64,000 bases of DNA from Hydrocarboniclastica marina (GCF_004851605.1 NZ_CP031093.1:3100692-3164691); one strand, 5' to 3'. Positions 36,135 through 47,057 are shown, counted from the stretch's first letter. Numbers and translations are program-made. Notes: generated by a model from the letters alone, not told the origin.

Positions 36135-37804
36135 GTCGCGCGCGGCGGCTCGTCCGCATAACCTGGGTTATCTGTAGATTCCGCCTGGATGATTTCCTGC
36201 ATCAGGTACGGTTGCCTCTGCCGGTTCGACTGCTGCTGCTGTTTGCCCCCTGGCACCTGTTCCCGCGGAACAAAGTCAGTCGCGGCGAGCGGCTGCGCCT
36301 GGCGCTGGAACAGCTGGGGCCTGTATTTGTGAAGTTTGGCCAGATACTGTCCACCCGGCGTGACCTACTCCCGGAAGATATGGCGGATGCCCTGCGTGAT
36401 CTTCAGGATCGCGTGCCGCCCTTTCCGGGGGAGCAGGCGCAACAAATCGTTGAGCACGACCTTGGCAAGCCGGTCGGTGAACTGTTCCGGGCCTTCGACG
36501 CATCGCCACTGGCCTCAGCTTCAGTGGCGCAGGTGCATGCTGCCGAGCTGCTAACGGGTCAGGAAGTCGTAGTCAAAGTTATCCGTCCGGGTATCGAGAA
36601 GGTGATACACCAGGATATTGCCTTGATGTACCTGCTGGCCCGCCTTCTCCAGCGGCATTGGCCAGACGGGCGGAGACTCCGCCCGGTAGAGGTCGTGGCC
36701 GACTACGAACAGACTATTTTCGACGAACTCGACCTGCAGCGCGAGGCGGCCAACGCCAGCCAGTTGCGGCGCAATTTTCCCGATTCGACCCTGATTTATA
36801 TCCCCGAAGTCTTCTGGAACTTCGTCAGTCGGCGCGTGCTGGTCATGGAGCGTATCTACGGTATTCCCGTAGCGGACATGGCCGCACTTCAGGAAGCCGG
36901 TGCTGACCTGCGCATTCTGGCGGAAAAAGGTGTTGAAACCTTCTTCACCCAGGTTTTCCGCGATAGTTTTTTCCACGCTGACATGCACCCGGGCAACATT
37001 TTTATCGATGCCAGTAACCCCCGTGATCCACGCTATATTGCAATCGATTTCGGTATCGTGGGGACGCTGACGCCGGCGGACCAGACCTACCTCGCGCGCA
37101 ACCTGCTGGCTTTTTTCAATCGGGACTATCGTCAGGTGGCGGAGCTGCACGTGCAGTCCGGCTGGGTGCCAGCAACGACTCGTGTCAACGAGTTCGAGGC
37201 GGCGATACGCACGGTCTGCGAGCCTATTTTTGAGCGACCGCTGAAAGAGATATCATTCGGCCAGTTTCTGCTGCGTCTGTTCCAGGTAGCGCGACGCTTC
37301 AACATGGAAGTACAGCCGCAGCTGGTGCTCCTGCAGAAGACCCTGCTCAACGTAGAGGGGCTTGGCCGTCAGCTCTACCCAGACCTGGATCTCTGGCGCA
37401 CGGCGCATCCGTTCCTTGAGGACTGGATGTACCAGCGCCTGGCCCCGCCCGGCCTGATCAAGACCATGCGCGAGCAACTGCCCGACTGGCTCGAGCAGAC
37501 GCCGGAAATGCCCCAGTTGCTCCATGATGCTCTGAAGCAGCTCACGCGCCTGGAGAGCACCAACCGCTCGGAAGAAAAAGTACTGACCAGCCTGCGGGAC
37601 GAGGTCAGCATTGCGGCCAGCAGGCATCGCCGTTACTGGCTGGCCACCCTATGCGTGGGCGGCGCAGTGGTTGTGAGCGATATGTCGACGCTGGAGTGGT
37701 TCAGGCAACTGCCCCCTTCAAGTTGGATCCTGGTCGCCGCGGCAGCCTACCTGCTCTGGCCCAGGCGTAATGAAACTGAGATAAAGGCAGAGCATGATAG
37801 GTAG
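36131..37804 (+). CDS. ubiB: ABC1/ADCK-family kinase-like protein UbiB
   Basis: A 557-residue atypical protein-kinase-like ATPase needed for ubiquinone synthesis. Motifs are [20 protein letters not shown] (KxGQ), [11 protein letters not shown] with the Ala-rich loop, [10 protein letters not shown] (catalytic loop) and IDFGIVG (DFG). Two hydrophobic helices at the C-terminus (about 500-550) anchor it in the inner membrane. It is coupled to ubiJ (ATGA overlap) and overlaps hisI by 11 bp. Confidence 0.97.
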   Translation: MSRARRLVRITWVICRFRLDDFLHQVRLPLPVRLLLLFAPWHLFPRNKVSRGERLRLALEQLGPVFVKFGQILSTRRDLLPEDMADALRDLQDRVPPFPGEQAQQIVEHDLGKPVGELFRAFDASPLASASVAQVHAAELLTGQEVVVKVIRPGIEKVIHQDIALMYLLARLLQRHWPDGRRLRPVEVVADYEQTIFDELDLQREAANASQLRRNFPDSTLIYIPEVFWNFVSRRVLVMERIYGIPVADMAALQEAGADLRILAEKGVETFFTQVFRDSFFHADMHPGNIFIDASNPRDPRYIAIDFGIVGTLTPADQTYLARNLLAFFNRDYRQVAELHVQSGWVPATTRVNEFEAAIRTVCEPIFERPLKEISFGQFLLRLFQVARRFNMEVQPQLVLLQKTLLNVEGLGRQLYPDLDLWRTAHPFLEDWMYQRLAPPGLIKTMREQLPDWLEQTPEMPQLLHDALKQLTRLESTNRSEEKVLTSLRDEVSIAASRHRRYWLATLCVGGAVVVSDMSTLEWFRQLPPSSWILVAAAAYLLWPRRNETEIKAEHDR

Positions 37805-38198
37805 CGATAAGGACTGGCTGAGCGCTATCCGCTGGGATGCGGATGGGCTGGTACCGGCCATTGCACAGGATGCCACCAGCGGTGATATCCTGATGATGGC
37901 CTGGATGAATGAGGAAGCACTGCGTCTGACGGTCGCAGAAAACCGCGCGATCTATTACTCGCGTTCGCGCCGGAAACTCTGGCGCAAGGGCGAAAGCTCC
38001 GGACACGTGCAACAACTGCACGAGATCCGGCTAGACTGCGACGCCGACGTAATCCTGCTGAAAGTAACCCAGGAAGGCGGAATTGCATGCCATACGGGAC
38101 GGCGCAGCTGTTTTTATCTGAAGCTGGCCGACCTCCGTTGGCAGCCGGTGGACCCTGTGCTCAAGGATCCCGAAGCTATTTATGGCGGTGGTCATTGA
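37794..38198 (+). CDS. hisI: Phosphoribosyl-AMP cyclohydrolase
   Basis: A 134-residue enzyme of histidine synthesis step 3, hydrolysing PR-AMP to ProFAR. It shows [35 protein letters not shown] and metal ligands in [11 protein letters not shown] and [10 protein letters not shown]. It is monofunctional, separate from hisE, as in pseudomonads. Its start lies inside the 3' end of ubiB (11-bp overlap). Confidence 0.97.
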   Translation: MIGSDKDWLSAIRWDADGLVPAIAQDATSGDILMMAWMNEEALRLTVAENRAIYYSRSRRKLWRKGESSGHVQQLHEIRLDCDADVILLKVTQEGGIACHTGRRSCFYLKLADLRWQPVDPVLKDPEAIYGGGH

Positions 38199-38257
38199 GC
38201 GCTGGAATGGCGTTCAAGGCAAAAACAGACTGACCAGGGCTGCGCCCGGCACTGGTT

Positions 38258-38290
38258 CGATACAGGTCCGATACAGGTCCGATACAGGTA
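38258..38290 (+). repeat. 11-bp direct repeat, three tandem copies, before hisE
   Basis: CGATACAGGTC occurs three times in a row (38258, 38269, 38280), with the last base A in the third copy. The array ends 25 bp before the hisE ATG, so it lies in or near its leader. Confidence 0.85.
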
Positions 38291-38315
38291 ATATGATGTC
38301 AAAACAGGTGACGCC

Positions 38316-38660
38316 ATGTCTGACGTACTGACAGCGCTGGGTGAAGTGCTCGAACAGCGCAAGAACGCCGCTGCCGACAGCTCATATGTGGCCCAGTTGT
38401 ACAGCAAGGGTCTGAACAAGATTCTTGAGAAAGTTGGCGAGGAATGTACCGAGACGGTTATCGCCGCAAAAGATGCTGAACGGTCAGGCAACAATGATGA
38501 GCTCGTATACGAGACCGCCGACCTCTGGTTTCATACGTTGGTCATGCTGGCACACAGGGGCACCAGCCCCCAGGCTGTACTGGATGAGCTGGCCCGGCGT
38601 TTTGACTTGTCCGGACTGGCCGAGAAAGCATCGCGGCAGCGCAAGCTCGGCGACGCCTGA
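38316..38660 (+). CDS. hisE: Phosphoribosyl-ATP pyrophosphatase
   Basis: A 114-residue enzyme of histidine synthesis step 2, a MazG-like all-alpha pyrophosphatase. Signature residues are [19 protein letters not shown] and [27 protein letters not shown] precedes the ATG. It is separated from hisI by 117 bp containing a triple 11-bp repeat, so it may have its own promoter. Confidence 0.96.
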   Translation: MSDVLTALGEVLEQRKNAAADSSYVAQLYSKGLNKILEKVGEECTETVIAAKDAERSGNNDELVYETADLWFHTLVMLAHRGTSPQAVLDELARRFDLSGLAEKASRQRKLGDA

Positions 38661-38837
38661 CCGCGTTCCTGACCGTCAGCTGCAGCCCCAGTACGCCGGC
38701 GCGGGCCCGGACCCATGACGGCTGGAACGACTGGCCGGTGGCGAGGTCCTAGGATTACACTGGACCCCAAAGTTTACAGGTAGCTTTCCACTGTGAGGCT
38801 GCCGTTTTTTCACCAGACCCGATAGCGAGACAGACCC

Positions 38838-39077
38838 ATGGGTGGCATAAGTATCTGGCAATTGTTGATCGTACTCGGCATCGTTCTGTTGCTGTTCGGA
38901 ACCAAGCGCCTGCGCAATATCGGCAGCGACCTCGGCGGGGCCATCAAGGGCTTCAAGAAAGCGGTGGGCGACGAAGAGAAGAACGAACCCCATCGTGAAC
39001 CTGAAAAGTTGGGAGCTGCACAGCATCGCAGTGCAGAGGATCACAACGACAAAGTGAAAGAAAAACAACAGCCCTGA
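38838..39077 (+). CDS. tatA: Sec-independent translocase subunit TatA
   Basis: 79 residues with one N-terminal TM helix ([17 protein letters not shown]) followed by the amphipathic helix ([22 protein letters not shown]) and a charged tail with several His. TatA multimerises to form the pore for folded proteins. The ribosome site is weak. First gene of tatABC-rsmE. Confidence 0.96.
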   Translation: MGGISIWQLLIVLGIVLLLFGTKRLRNIGSDLGGAIKGFKKAVGDEEKNEPHREPEKLGAAQHRSAEDHNDKVKEKQQP

Positions 39078-39087
39078 GCGCCCCGCG

Positions 39088-39531
39088 ATGTTCGATATAG
39101 GCTTTGTTGAGCTTCTGATTTGCGCCGTCATAGCACTGCTCGTGCTGGGCCCGGAGCGGCTTCCTGTTGCAGCGCGAGCAACCGGCCGGTGGATCGGCAA
39201 GGCGCGCAGGATGGCCAGCAGCTTTACGTCCGAACTTGACCGCCAGCTGAAAGCGGAGGAGTTGCGGGAAAAGATACGTAAGGAAAGCAGCGACCTGGGC
39301 GCGGAAGAAATCCAGCGTAATTTCCAGGAAGGCCTGGCTCAGGCAAAAAAATACAGCGAGTACGTCGTGACCGAAGACCAGGTCCTGGGCAAAGACAAAG
39401 CCCCGGCCCGGCCCGTAACCGAAAGCCCGGTCGTGGGTAACGCCGCCCAGTCAAACCAGCCCGGGACGGCTGAGCCACAGACCGCTGACCCGGAAGCCCC
39501 AGCCAAAAGCCAGGAACCGCCGCTTCGATGA
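39088..39531 (+). CDS. tatB: Sec-independent translocase subunit TatB
   Basis: 147 residues. The N-terminal [26 protein letters not shown] is the TatB TM region with the conserved Glu and GPERLP hinge, followed by a long amphipathic helix and a Pro/Ala-rich tail. With TatC it recognises twin-arginine signals. Ten bases separate it from tatA; its stop overlaps tatC by 4 bp (ATGA). Confidence 0.96.
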   Translation: MFDIGFVELLICAVIALLVLGPERLPVAARATGRWIGKARRMASSFTSELDRQLKAEELREKIRKESSDLGAEEIQRNFQEGLAQAKKYSEYVVTEDQVLGKDKAPARPVTESPVVGNAAQSNQPGTAEPQTADPEAPAKSQEPPLR

Positions 39532-40331
39532 CCGCCGCCCCCACACCTGAAAGCCCCGACAATGCCCCACGCGACGACCAAACGGCAGAGACTGATTACA
39601 AAGACCCCGGGTTGCCGCTCGTTGCCCATCTGGTAGAACTTCGCAACAGGCTTTTAAAAGCCGTTCTGGCAGTGCTTCTCGCTTTCCTGGGCCTTTTCCC
39701 GTTCGCCAACCAGCTCTACACCTGGCTGTCCGAGCCCTTGCGCGCTTTCATGCCCACGGGCACATCAATGATCGCAACCGAAGTTGCATCGCCTTTCTTC
39801 GCGCCTCTCAAACTGACCATGGTTGTGGCTGTGTTCCTGGCGATCCCTGTCGTGCTCTACCAGATATGGAGCTTTATTGCGCCCGGGCTCTACCGCAACG
39901 AAAAACGGCTGGCGATTCCCCTGTTGGTATCGTCTGTCCTGCTGTTCTATCTGGGCGCCGCATTTGCCTACTTTGTCGTTTTTCCGCTGGTGTTCGGGTT
40001 CTTCACAGCGGCAGGGCCGGCCGAGGTTCAGATAATGACTGACATTTCGGCCTACCTCGATTTCGTCCTGAAGATGTTTTTCGCCTTCGGACTCGCTTTT
40101 GAAATCCCGATTGCCACGGTACTGCTGATCGCGTCCGGCATCACGACCCCCGCGGCCCTCGGTGAAAAACGGCCCTACATCATAGTCGGCTGTTTCGTGC
40201 TGGGCATGCTGCTGACGCCACCCGACCTGATTTCACAGACCTTACTGGCAGTGCCGATGTGGATGTTGTTCGAGATCGGCGTGCTCTGCGGTCGATTTGT
40301 CGCCCCGCGAGACCTCACGAACCGTTCATGA
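39528..40331 (+). CDS. tatC: Sec-independent translocase subunit TatC
   Basis: 267 residues with six TM helices. It shows [17 protein letters not shown] (family start), the periplasmic [13 protein letters not shown] loop and late-helix [21 protein letters not shown]. It is the core twin-arginine receptor. It overlaps tatB and rsmE by 4 bp each. Confidence 0.97.
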   Translation: MTAAPTPESPDNAPRDDQTAETDYKDPGLPLVAHLVELRNRLLKAVLAVLLAFLGLFPFANQLYTWLSEPLRAFMPTGTSMIATEVASPFFAPLKLTMVVAVFLAIPVVLYQIWSFIAPGLYRNEKRLAIPLLVSSVLLFYLGAAFAYFVVFPLVFGFFTAAGPAEVQIMTDISAYLDFVLKMFFAFGLAFEIPIATVLLIASGITTPAALGEKRPYIIVGCFVLGMLLTPPDLISQTLLAVPMWMLFEIGVLCGRFVAPRDLTNRS

Positions 40332-41050
40332 ACCTGGCTCTGCTCTTCCCTGCGGACCTGACCGCTGAAAACCGTGCGCAACTGTCAGGACGAAGGGCTC
40401 GTCACTGGCATGAAGTGACAGGTGCCCAAGTCGGCGACAATGTCCCTGTCGGGCTACTGAACGGGCCCATCGGCTGCGGCCGTGTCCTCGCCATTACTTC
40501 ACAATCCGTCGATCTCGAGCTCGAGTTCTCTGGCACCGCGCCTGAACCCCTGCCGCTGACGTTGATCCTGGCCCTGCCCCGACCCAAGATGCTGCGTCGC
40601 GTACTCCAGACCGTTGCCGCGATGGGCGTAAAAAAGATCGTTCTGCTGAACAGCTACAAGGTCGAGAAAAGTTTCTGGCAGACCCCGTGGCTGAAACCGG
40701 AGGCGATCCGTGAGCAACTGATACTGGGACTGGAGCAGGCTCGTGATACTCTAATGCCCGACGTTATCCTGGAGCCGCGCTTCAAGCCCTTTGTTGAAGA
40801 TCGACTGGCCGCATTGGCTGGCACCAGCCGCCGTCTTGTAGCGCACCCGGGGACATCTGACCCCTGCCCCCAGGCCATCCAGGAACCGGTCACGCTGTGT
40901 ATCGGACCGGAAGGGGGATTCATACCCTACGAGGTCGAGAAGCTGGTGGACCAGGGCTTCAGAAGCGTTCACCTGGGCAGCCGCATCCTGCGCGTAGAAA
41001 ACGCTGTACCTGTGCTGTTGGGGCGCCTGTTCGACAGTTGCAGCTTCTGA
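40328..41050 (+). CDS. rsmE: 16S rRNA m3U1498 methyltransferase
   Basis: A 240-residue SPOUT methyltransferase for U1498 in the ribosome decoding site. It has an N-terminal PUA-like domain ([15 protein letters not shown]) and a C-terminal trefoil-knot domain with IGPEGGF and [12 protein letters not shown], which bind SAM. ATG 40328 overlaps the tatC TGA; the open frame from 40259 is inside tatC. It is often near gshB elsewhere; its coupling to tat here is a local arrangement. Confidence 0.95.
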   Translation: MNLALLFPADLTAENRAQLSGRRARHWHEVTGAQVGDNVPVGLLNGPIGCGRVLAITSQSVDLELEFSGTAPEPLPLTLILALPRPKMLRRVLQTVAAMGVKKIVLLNSYKVEKSFWQTPWLKPEAIREQLILGLEQARDTLMPDVILEPRFKPFVEDRLAALAGTSRRLVAHPGTSDPCPQAIQEPVTLCIGPEGGFIPYEVEKLVDQGFRSVHLGSRILRVENAVPVLLGRLFDSCSF

Positions 41051-41090
41051 CACGACGCCTGGAAACAGTATTATCCGAGAGGGAGTATTC

Positions 41091-42017
41091 ATGGGGCCAA
41101 TTATCGAGGTCAAGGAGCTCAGCAAGATCTACAGCTCCGGCTACCAGGCGCTCAAAAACATTAACCTGGATATTCAACGGGGCGAAATCTTCGCGCTTCT
41201 TGGCCCTAACGGCGCCGGCAAAACGACGCTTATCAGCATTATCTGCGGCATCGTCAATGCCAGTAGCGGGACAGTATTTGCCGACGGACACGACATTGTG
41301 TCGGACTACCGGGCTGCCCGGTCCAGAATCGGCCTGGTGCCTCAGGAACTTTCAACTGACGCTTTTGAAACAGTTTGGGCCACAGTCACCTTCAGCCGCG
41401 GGCTGTTCGGCAAGCCGCCCAGCCCGGCCCACATCGAGAAAGTGCTGCGGGCGCTGTCCCTCTGGGACAAGAAAGACGCCAAGCTGATCGAGCTCTCTGG
41501 CGGCATGAAGCGCCGCGTCATGATCGCCAAAGCCCTCTCTCATGAACCCCGCATCCTCTTTCTCGACGAGCCGACCGCTGGTGTGGACGTGGAATTGCGC
41601 CGGGACATGTGGGAAATGGTACGTGGTTTGCGAGCCGACGGGGTCACGATCATTCTGACCACGCATTACATTGAAGAAGCCGAGGAGATGGCGGACCGTA
41701 TCGGGGTGATCAGCAGCGGAGAAATCATCCTGATCGAAGAGAAGAACCAGCTCATGCAGAAGCTCGGCAAGAAGGAGCTGACCCTGCAACTGCAGGAACC
41801 CCTGACTGAATTGCCCCGCATTTCCTCTGCAGAAGGTCTGAAGCTCTCGGACGACGGCACGGAGCTGATCTACACCTTCAGTACTGTTGCTGAGCAGACC
41901 AGTATCGCGCGGCTTCTGCGGGAGCTGGCGGAACAGGGAATCGAGTTCAAGGATTTAAAGACCCGTGAGAGCTCGCTGGAAGAAATCTTCGTCAGTCTTG
42001 TGGGGACCAAAGCATGA
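41091..42017 (+). CDS. ABC transporter ATP-binding protein (YadG-like)
   Basis: 308 residues, the same length as E. coli YadG. It has Walker A GPNGAGKT, signature LSGGMKRR, Walker B ILFLDEP and an H-loop in [14 protein letters not shown]. The C-terminal extension (about 230-305) is typical of ABC-2 exporters (NodI/DrrA/YadG class). It forms an exporter with the following permease, which overlaps by 4 bp. The substrate is unknown. AGGGAG precedes the ATG. Confidence 0.93.
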   Translation: MGPIIEVKELSKIYSSGYQALKNINLDIQRGEIFALLGPNGAGKTTLISIICGIVNASSGTVFADGHDIVSDYRAARSRIGLVPQELSTDAFETVWATVTFSRGLFGKPPSPAHIEKVLRALSLWDKKDAKLIELSGGMKRRVMIAKALSHEPRILFLDEPTAGVDVELRRDMWEMVRGLRADGVTIILTTHYIEEAEEMADRIGVISSGEIILIEEKNQLMQKLGKKELTLQLQEPLTELPRISSAEGLKLSDDGTELIYTFSTVAEQTSIARLLRELAEQGIEFKDLKTRESSLEEIFVSLVGTKA

Positions 42018-42775
42018 ATTTTCACGGCATTCGGGCCATTTATCTGTTCGAAATGGCACGGACCTGGCGGACGCTGATGCAGAGTATCGCTTCGCCGGTG
42101 ATTTCGACCTGTCTCTATTTCGTCGTGTTCGGCTCGGCCATCGGCGCGCGTATGGGCGACATCGACGGGGTGAGCTACGGCGCATTCATCATACCCGGGC
42201 TGATCATGATGTCGCTGCTGATGCACAGTATCTCCAATGCGTCGTTTGGCATCTACATGCCCAAGTTTTCGGGGACGATCTACGAAGTGCTTTCCGCGCC
42301 GATCTCCTACGCCGAGATCCTGATCGGCTATGTCGGTGCCGCCGCAACCAAGTCGACCATTCTGGGGCTGATCATACTGGCCACCGCCCGGCTGTTTGTC
42401 CCGTTCGAAATCGAGCACCCTTTTTGGATGCTGGCGTTTCTGCTGCTGACCTCCATTACCTTCAGCCTTTTTGGTTTCATTATCGGTATCTGGGCCGATG
42501 GCTTTGAAAAGCTGCAGATTGTGCCAATGATGGTCGTAACACCCCTGGCTTTTCTAGGCGGGACTTTCTATTCCCTCGATATGCTGCCGCCCATTTGGCA
42601 GACAGTGACCCTGTTCAACCCGGTGGTTTACCTGATAAGCGGCTTCCGCTGGAGCTTCTATGGCGTAGCCGACGTGCACGTGGGCGTCAGCATCGGCATG
42701 ACACTTGTTTTCCTGGGCATATGCCTGGCAATGGTGGCGTGGATCTTCAAAACCGGCTACCGGTTGCGTAGCTGA
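42014..42775 (+). CDS. ABC-2 type transporter permease (YadH-like)
   Basis: 253 residues with six predicted TM helices, close in length to E. coli YadH. The family segment [24 protein letters not shown] lies before TM5/6 and ends in [13 protein letters not shown]. It dimerises with the preceding ATPase (ATGA overlap) as an exporter of unknown substrate. Confidence 0.92.
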   Translation: MNFHGIRAIYLFEMARTWRTLMQSIASPVISTCLYFVVFGSAIGARMGDIDGVSYGAFIIPGLIMMSLLMHSISNASFGIYMPKFSGTIYEVLSAPISYAEILIGYVGAAATKSTILGLIILATARLFVPFEIEHPFWMLAFLLLTSITFSLFGFIIGIWADGFEKLQIVPMMVVTPLAFLGGTFYSLDMLPPIWQTVTLFNPVVYLISGFRWSFYGVADVHVGVSIGMTLVFLGICLAMVAWIFKTGYRLRS

Positions 42776-42887
42776 TTCGCCCTTCCTTACGCGCTGGCAA
42801 AACCCTTAGAATCGGGACAAACTCATCCATTATGGTCCCTGCCGTTTACGTTCAATAACGTGCAACGGCGTCCTGCAGAATCGCTCA

Positions 42888-43004
42888 ATGGCTGCCAATA
42901 GCAATAGTGTTGTCAGTAACAACAATGGTGTCAGCAACAACGATTCCAATATAGAAATTCCAACAACAACGAACGAGAAAGGAGTGCAAAGATGCTCGGA
43001 ATGA
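42888..43004 (+). CDS. Asn/Ser-rich short upstream ORF overlapping the AlkK-like gene
   Basis: A 38-codon ORF with ATG at 42888 and TGA at 43002-43004, so it overlaps the next gene start (42992) by 13 bp in another frame. About half of its residues are Asn, Ser or Thr (NSNSVVSNNNGVSNN near the start), and base composition is lower in GC than the neighbours. Part is encoded by a direct repeat TGTCAG(T/C)AACAAC (42911 and 42929). No strong ribosome site. It may be a leader peptide or chance. Confidence 0.3.
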   Translation: MAANSNSVVSNNNGVSNNDSNIEIPTTTNEKGVQRCSE

Positions 43005-44626
43005 TGATGGACCGACCACTGCTGATCGCCCCGGTCATCGAATACGCCGCCCGTAATTTCCCCGACCAGGAAGTCGTTTCCGGCGCGGTGGAAGGCGGTG
43101 TGCACCGGTATACCTACGTCGACGCAGCGCGACGCAGTCGCCAGATGGCCAACGCACTCAAGGCGCTCGGCGTCTCCCCTGAGGATCGCGTCGGCACAAT
43201 TGCCTGGAACACCTACCGGCACCTTGAACTTTACTACGGCATCTCCGGCATTGGCGCTGTGTGTCACACTATCAACCCGCGTCTGCCGGCCGATCAGTTC
43301 GGCTACGTGGTCAACCACGCGAAAGACCAGTTCCTGTTCATTGACCTCACGTTCGTGCCGCTGGTAGAAAAACTCCAGGCCATGTTTGAAGGTGTGCGCG
43401 GCTACGTGATCATGACCGACGCTGAGCACATGCCCGAGACGTCTTTGCCCAATGTGCACTGTTACGAGGATCTCCTCGCGGCCCAGTCTGACGAGTTGGA
43501 GTGGCCCGAGTTTGACGAGAACACGGCCTCCTCGCTGTGCTACACCTCGGGTACGACGGGCAACCCCAAGGGCGTGCTCTACTCCCATCGTTCCAGCCTC
43601 CTGCACTCCCTGTGCGTGCTGGCGACACCGGGGCTGGATATGGGCGAAGAGAAAGCCCTGCTGCCGGTTGTACCCATGTTTCACGTTAATGCCTGGGGTG
43701 TGCCTTACTTTGCACTCATGGTCGGCGCCAAAATTGTGTTTCCGGGGCCCCGACTCGACGGCGCCAGCCTCTCCAGCCTGATGAACGAGGAAGGGGTAAC
43801 CGACGCCTGGGGCGTGCCTACGGTTTGGATGGGTCTGCTTGGCCACATGCGCAGCACCGGCGAGAAATTCCGGTCGCTGTCCCGGGTCATGATCGGCGGC
43901 TCCGCCGCACCCAAGGCCATGATGAAGGAATTCCAGGAGAAGCACGGCATCGACGCCATCCAGGGCTGGGGCATGACCGAAATGAGCCCCATCGGGACGA
44001 TCTCGCTGGTCCGCCCAAAAGACCGCGACCTGCCCCTCGACAAGCAGATCGATATGAAAGCCAAACAGGGCCGGGCCATGTTCGGTGTCGAAATGAAGAT
44101 AGTCGACGACAGCGGCAAGTCTCTCCCCCACGATGGCGTCGCCCAGGGCGAGCTTCTGGTGCGTGGCCCCGCCGTTATCAGTGGCTACTACGAGAACCCT
44201 GAAGCCTCCAAAAAAGCCTTCGACGCAGACGGCTGGTTTCGTACCGGGGATGTCTCCCGAATCGACAAAGAAGGTTATATGGAGATCGTCGACCGGACCA
44301 AGGATGTCATCAAGTCCGGCGGCGAATGGATAAGCTCGATAGACCTTGAGAATGCCGCGGTGGGCCACCCTGAAATAGCTGAAGCCGCGGTTATAGGCGT
44401 TCCCCATCCAAAGTGGGACGAGCGCCCCCTACTGGTGGTCGTGCGCGAAGCCAACAGTTCGGTAGACAAAGCAGGCGTGCTGCAATTCCTTGAAGACAAG
44501 ATTGCCAAGTGGCAGCTACCGGATGACGTGGTTTTTGTGGATGAGCTCCCACACGGCGCAACGGGTAAGTTACAAAAAGCAAAACTTCGGGAGGACTTCA
44601 AAGATTTTCGTCTTTCCGGGGAGTAG
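42992..44626 (+). CDS. AlkK-like fatty-acyl-CoA synthetase
   Basis: A 544-residue ANL-superfamily acyl-CoA ligase. The N-terminus [21 protein letters not shown] and the phrase [15 protein letters not shown] closely follow AlkK, the medium-chain acyl-CoA synthetase of alkane-degrading pseudomonads (546 residues). The P-loop is [16 protein letters not shown], the adenylate-binding motif GWGMTEMSP, the hinge [16 protein letters not shown], and the C-terminal Lys is in GATGKLQK. It activates medium- or long-chain fatty acids for beta-oxidation. AAGGAG precedes the ATG. Its upstream region holds the Asn-rich ORF and short repeats. Confidence 0.92.
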   Translation: MLGMMMDRPLLIAPVIEYAARNFPDQEVVSGAVEGGVHRYTYVDAARRSRQMANALKALGVSPEDRVGTIAWNTYRHLELYYGISGIGAVCHTINPRLPADQFGYVVNHAKDQFLFIDLTFVPLVEKLQAMFEGVRGYVIMTDAEHMPETSLPNVHCYEDLLAAQSDELEWPEFDENTASSLCYTSGTTGNPKGVLYSHRSSLLHSLCVLATPGLDMGEEKALLPVVPMFHVNAWGVPYFALMVGAKIVFPGPRLDGASLSSLMNEEGVTDAWGVPTVWMGLLGHMRSTGEKFRSLSRVMIGGSAAPKAMMKEFQEKHGIDAIQGWGMTEMSPIGTISLVRPKDRDLPLDKQIDMKAKQGRAMFGVEMKIVDDSGKSLPHDGVAQGELLVRGPAVISGYYENPEASKKAFDADGWFRTGDVSRIDKEGYMEIVDRTKDVIKSGGEWISSIDLENAAVGHPEIAEAAVIGVPHPKWDERPLLVVVREANSSVDKAGVLQFLEDKIAKWQLPDDVVFVDELPHGATGKLQKAKLREDFKDFRLSGE

Positions 44627-44641
44627 TATTCTGGAAAACGT

Positions 44642-44665
44642 GATCGCGGGCTGATGTTCGCGATC
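44642..44665 (+). terminator. Inverted repeat after the AlkK-like gene
   Basis: GATCGCG (44642-44648) pairs perfectly with CGCGATC (44659-44665) across a 10-nt loop, 15 bp after the stop codon. No T-run follows, so intrinsic termination is uncertain. Confidence 0.4.
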
Positions 44666-44788
44666 GCAGGTCTTCCGGACGCCTTCCGTGTGTTTTATCG
44701 TGAGGCCGGGAGACCATTCCAGCCCGGAAGCAGCCAATGCCGCGGGCTCAACCGTGCGGCGACGCGCACTTCAACGGGGACCACGCTT

Positions 44789-45115
44789 ATGGAAAAGCCA
44801 CCGTTCGACCAACTCAAGAAGCTCGCTTCAACCGATCCGGCTGCCTTTGAGCAGCTCAGATCCGACCTGCTGGAAGACTTTATCCAGAGCACTCCACCCG
44901 CACATCACCAGCGCCTTCGTGGCCTGCAGTTTGTTGTCGACAGCCGTCGGTCTCTGGCGAAAACGCCGGTCAAGGCCATGCTTGAAATCCAGTCCATGAT
45001 GCACGGCTCGCTGGAAAAACTCCGCCAGTCCCTGAACAGAGGTCGCCCGGAGCATCAGCGCCCGCCCTCAGCACATAAAACAGGCAACGTGGTGTCGATC
45101 CAACGGCATCATTAG
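44789..45115 (+). CDS. DUF3135 family protein
   Basis: 108 residues. The start MEKPPFDQLKKLASTDPAAFEQLRSDLLEDFI is the DUF3135 pattern (FDxLxxLAxxDPxAFExLR), followed by LRGLQFVVDSRRSLAKTPVKAML and a basic, disordered tail. Cytoplasmic, function unknown. ATG 44789 has GGGGA 8 nt upstream; the longer frame to 44654 is not supported. Confidence 0.8.
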   Translation: MEKPPFDQLKKLASTDPAAFEQLRSDLLEDFIQSTPPAHHQRLRGLQFVVDSRRSLAKTPVKAMLEIQSMMHGSLEKLRQSLNRGRPEHQRPPSAHKTGNVVSIQRHH

Positions 45116-45521
45116 TCGTCTTCCCTGATCAGCAGCCCTGCCTTGCGTCCTCCTGAGATGACGATCCGCGACGGTGCCGCCTGTCCGACCAGTTTACTTG
45201 CCAAAGAGCCTGGACGGCATGCCGCCAGAGCCTTCGAGCCTGCGCTGCCAGCCCCTTGAACGGGTAACCGCCGCGCCTGCGAGTCAGCGCCGTCTCCCAA
45301 TGCTGTAGCGGTACGCGTGGGCGAACAGACAACCCAGTCAGGACACCCGTCGTATTGCCTAGCGGTAATTGGCGCTCCGCCCTATTTCCGTTACAACCTA
45401 TCTGTTACACCCTGCTCAATAGAACTGCTGTCTGATGGTTTCAGACCAGCATACGGATAGGATTTAGCGTTCGACTCTTCAGTTCAACCCTTACGATTAA
45501 CCAGCCAGCCAGGGAGGCGAT
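45116..45521. other. Intergenic region upstream of the FAD-Rieske oxidoreductase
   Basis: About 405 bp. A minus-strand frame at 45112-45300 exists but has no ribosome site or recognisable domain. From 45385 the sequence has CCGTTACAACC and CTGTTACACC, two similar boxes 14 bp apart, and ACGGATAGGAT near 45454, which could be promoter elements. GGGAGG (45511-45516) is the ribosome site of the next gene. Confidence 0.35.
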
Positions 45522-47057
45522 ATGGTCGCGGTATGGAGCGAGGCAAGTGTTGAGGAGCTCGGCTTTACGGAGCTCAGGCAAAGCGTCACCACAGACGTGG
45601 TGGTTATCGGAGGCGGCATAACCGGGCTGACCACAGCCCTGCAACTGGCGGAACAGGGCCGGGACGTCGTCGTTCTCGAGGCCGACCGTGTCGGCCAGAG
45701 CAACACCGGCAATTCCACCGGCAACCTCTACAGCACTGTAGCTAAGGGGCTTGAGCCCATACGCCGCAAGTGGGGCGATGAGGTTGTCCGTGACCTAGTG
45801 CGTGCACGCGCCTCTGCCGTCGACCACATGGAGTCGCTGAACGACCGGCTCGGGATGGATTGTCAGTTTGCCAGAATGCCCCTGTATCGGGTGCAACTCA
45901 ACGACGACCCGAAGAGAACTCAATCCCTTGAGCAGGAGGTCGATGCGCTCCGCGCTGCCGGGCTTGCTCCTCAGGAGGTCAGCGGGTCGCTGTTCGGGCT
46001 GACGATCAAGCACGGGCTAAAGCTGGACAACCAGGCTCAACTGAACCCGCTACGGTTTACCCAGGAGCTGGCCAGGGCTGCGACTGCCGCAGGCGCCCAG
46101 ATCTATGAGAACAGCGGCGTCGTTGAGATCAGCTACCGCGAAAACCGGGTTAAGACGGCATCCGCGGAAGTCCATGCCAGCCATATTGTCCACGCGACTC
46201 ATACCCCCAAAGGCATCGACGTGCTGCAAACGGGCATGATGCCGTCACGCGAATATGGGGTAAGCGCCCGGGTGAGGTCTGGCACTGAAACACCCGAGGG
46301 CGTGGTTTGGGTGATTGATGCCTTTCATTCACTGCGCAGCTACCACTACAACGGCAACGACTATGTCATGGTCGTAGGCGAGGATCACAAAGGCGGCGAA
46401 GGAACCCACGGCAAGGGGTATTTCGACAAGCTGGAACAGTACCTTAGCGCGCACTACGATATCGGGCCTGTCAGGCACCGATGGTCCGCCCAGCAATTCA
46501 GTTCCCCGGACGGCTTGCCGTTCATCGGGCGGATGCACGGCAAGGATAACGCTTACGTTGCTACCGGGTTTGCCGCCGACGGTCTGGTCTGGGGTACCCT
46601 TGCAGGCCTGATACTGTGCGATATGATCACAGATCGCCCCAATGAGTGGGGGAAGCTCTTCGATGCCCGCAGGTTTACCCCTGTGAAGTCACTGAAGGGC
46701 GTGGCCGAGGAAGGCGCCAAAGTCACCAAAGATCTGGTAAAGGACTACCTGAGCCCGGACCGGGTCAAGGATCTGGACAAGGTCGAACCCGGCGAGGGAC
46801 GAGTACTCACGCACGAAGGCGAGAAACTGGCGGTCTACCGGGACCCGTCGGGTACCTGTACAGCAGTATCCGCCATCTGCCCGCACATGAAATGCGTCGT
46901 CCATTTTAATGGTGCCGACACCAGTTGGGATTGTCCCTGCCACGGCAGCCGCTTCCGGATTGACGGCTCTGTCATCGAAGGGCCTGCGCTTTCAGGATTG
47001 ACCCCGAAGCTTGGCGCCAGAGACACCGGCTTCAGTAGCAGCGAACACACGGAGTAA
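45522..47057 (+). CDS. FAD-dependent oxidoreductase fused to a C-terminal Rieske [2Fe-2S] domain
   Basis: 511 residues. An N-terminal DAO-type FAD domain begins with VVVIGGGITGLTTALQLAEQG (dinucleotide fold) and contains NSTGNLYST, TGFAADGLVWGTLAG near residue 360 and LPFIGRM. The last 90 residues carry a Rieske domain with CPHMKC and CPCHGSRF supplying two Cys and two His to the cluster. Such fusions pass electrons between flavin and iron-sulfur centre; substrate is unknown, with amine or sugar-alcohol oxidation possible. A CGHC thioredoxin starts within 3 bp of its stop, suggesting a redox pair. Confidence 0.9.
   Translation: MVAVWSEASVEELGFTELRQSVTTDVVVIGGGITGLTTALQLAEQGRDVVVLEADRVGQSNTGNSTGNLYSTVAKGLEPIRRKWGDEVVRDLVRARASAVDHMESLNDRLGMDCQFARMPLYRVQLNDDPKRTQSLEQEVDALRAAGLAPQEVSGSLFGLTIKHGLKLDNQAQLNPLRFTQELARAATAAGAQIYENSGVVEISYRENRVKTASAEVHASHIVHATHTPKGIDVLQTGMMPSREYGVSARVRSGTETPEGVVWVIDAFHSLRSYHYNGNDYVMVVGEDHKGGEGTHGKGYFDKLEQYLSAHYDIGPVRHRWSAQQFSSPDGLPFIGRMHGKDNAYVATGFAADGLVWGTLAGLILCDMITDRPNEWGKLFDARRFTPVKSLKGVAEEGAKVTKDLVKDYLSPDRVKDLDKVEPGEGRVLTHEGEKLAVYRDPSGTCTAVSAICPHMKCVVHFNGADTSWDCPCHGSRFRIDGSVIEGPALSGLTPKLGARDTGFSSSEHTE

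Noticed and set aside
42830-44407. Long minus-strand ORF (525 codons) opposite the acyl-CoA ligase
   Set aside because: It is the antisense shadow of a strongly supported AlkK-like gene and shows no domain; long antisense frames are common in GC-rich genes.
45112-45300. Minus-strand ORF of 62 residues after the DUF3135 gene
   Set aside because: It lacks a ribosome site and overlaps the end of a supported gene; composition looks like a chance frame in GC-rich DNA.
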